From Caldifarciminota bacterium (GTDB lineage: Bacteria > Hydrothermota > Tepidihabitantia > Tepidihabitantales > Tepidihabitantaceae): a stretch of DNA of 5,718 nucleotides. The stretch is taken from the NCBI GenBank assembly GCA_016935775.1, contig JAFGQF010000076.1, positions 1-5,718 on the forward strand. The letters run 5' to 3'. Numbering within the stretch: the stretch's first letter is position 1; each line of letters begins with the position of its first letter. A program made the translations under genes and the position numbers. The notes under the pieces are model-generated. The model saw only the letters and a list, made by a program, of their open reading frames with translations, was not told the origin of the DNA and ran no database searches. This document shows, one piece after another, positions 4,987 through 5,718 of the stretch.

Positions 4987-5718
4987 AGCATGAAACTCCG
5001 CTTCTCGCGCCGGATCAGTGACTCGGACAGCAGGTTGGTGCCGAGCGCGATCAGGAACAGGACCAGACCGAGCGCGAACAGCGCGTAGAAATGCGTGGTG
5101 TGGAACGGCGTTTCGCCCAGCTCGACGGCGATCGTCGCGGTGATCGTCCGAACCGGGTCGAACAGCGACTTGGGGATGATCGGCGCGTTGCCGGCGACCA
5201 TCAGCACCGCCATCGTCTCGCCGATCGCCCGGCCGAACCCGAGCATCACCCCGGCCAGGATTCCCGACTTCGCAGCCGGCAGCACGATCCGGGTCGCGGT
5301 GGTCCAGGGCGTCGCGCCCAGCGCGTACGCCGCCTCGCGGTAAGACTGGGGCACGACCCGCAGCGCGTCGTCGGCCACCGAGATGATCGTCGGCAGCGAC
5401 ATCAACGCCAGCAGGATGCTGGCATTCAACAGGTTCAGCCCCGACGACACCCCGAACACCTTCGAGATGAACGGCGCCAGCACGACGAGCCCGAAGAACC
5501 CGATCACCACCGAAGGGAACCCGGCGAACAGCTCGACCACGGTCTTGACCGTCACCCGCAAGGGGCCTTTCAGCCGCTCGGAAATGAAGACCGCACCGGC
5601 AACACCGAGCGGTATCGCGATGACCAGCGCCAGTACGGTCGTCACCAGGCTGCCCAGCAACAGCGGCACCAGCCCGTAGGACGGCTCGCCGTAGGCGTCC
5701 GGGTTCCAGCGTAACCCG
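4983..5718 (-). CDS. pstC: Phosphate ABC transporter permease PstC, 5' end beyond the window
   Basis: PstC pairs with PstA to form the phosphate channel. About 244 C-terminal residues are visible; with a usual length near 300, some 50-70 N-terminal residues, including the first membrane helix, lie past the right edge. The visible part begins with RWNPDAYGEPSYGLVPLLLG, the periplasmic W.P...YG.VPLL segment typical of the family. Membrane segments follow at about 18-46, 58-84, 96-114, 149-176 and 208-230 of the visible chain. The EAA loop (DDALRVVPQSYREAAYALG, then PWTTATRIVLP) is encoded at 5277-5372, and the GRAIGETMAVLMVAGN segment follows it. The chain ends in RREKRSFML. A GTG at 5669 could be mistaken for the start, but coding clearly continues upstream of it to the edge. 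The stop overlaps the pstA GTG. Confidence 0.95.
   Translation of the reverse strand, partial: GLRWNPDAYGEPSYGLVPLLLGSLVTTVLALVIAIPLGVAGAVFISERLKGPLRVTVKTVVELFAGFPSVVIGFFGLVVLAPFISKVFGVSSGLNLLNASILLALMSLPTIISVADDALRVVPQSYREAAYALGATPWTTATRIVLPAAKSGILAGVMLGFGRAIGETMAVLMVAGNAPIIPKSLFDPVRTITATIAVELGETPFHTTHFYALFALGLVLFLIALGTNLLSESLIRREKRSFML

Noticed and set aside
5667..5669. GTG at 5669 as the start of pstC
   Set aside because: The frame continues to the window edge with typical PstC sequence before the helix (W.P...YG.VP), so this is an internal valine codon.

Overview
This 5.7 kb window comes from a high-GC bacterium (clearly above 60% GC by eye, with G/C-dominated third codon positions). Every supported gene lies on the minus strand, so transcription runs from the right edge to the left edge. 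The lineage cannot be fixed from this stretch. The kinase carries an extracytoplasmic sensor domain rather than the short membrane anchor of enterobacterial PhoR, so I would not assume a close relative of E. coli.

The right four-fifths (about 796-5718) is a phosphate-uptake and phosphate-sensing operon in the order pstC (5' end beyond the window), pstA, pstB, phoU, phoR-like histidine kinase. PstC and PstA form the ABC permease channel, PstB is the ATPase, PhoU links transporter state to signalling, and the kinase would phosphorylate a PhoB-type regulator that is not in the window. The periplasmic binding protein PstS is also absent and probably lies beyond the right edge. The genes are tightly packed: pstC/pstA overlap by 4 bases, pstA/pstB are 8 bases apart and phoU/kinase 7 bases apart. 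The only real gap in the operon is the 87 bases between pstB and phoU. It holds a good sigma-70-like promoter and a strong ribosome binding site for a TTG-initiated phoU, so phoU-phoR may also be transcribed separately from the transporter genes.

Between the kinase stop and the next gene lies a 290-base spacer (506-795) with two strong GC-rich stem-loops, no U-tract, and a three-base GC periodicity but no convincing gene.

The left end (1-505) holds a second small minus-strand unit: a VOC-superfamily (glyoxalase-fold) protein, translationally coupled to the start of a DUF554-type membrane protein that runs off the left edge. A candidate promoter sits so close to the VOC start that the mRNA could be leaderless. 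It shares its -35 hexamer (TTGAGG) and 17-base spacer with the promoter in front of phoU.

Overall this is a conventional Pst-Pho locus. I found no sign of an undescribed system. The observations most worth checking are the internal phoU promoter, the leaderless-looking VOC promoter and the spacer at 506-795.
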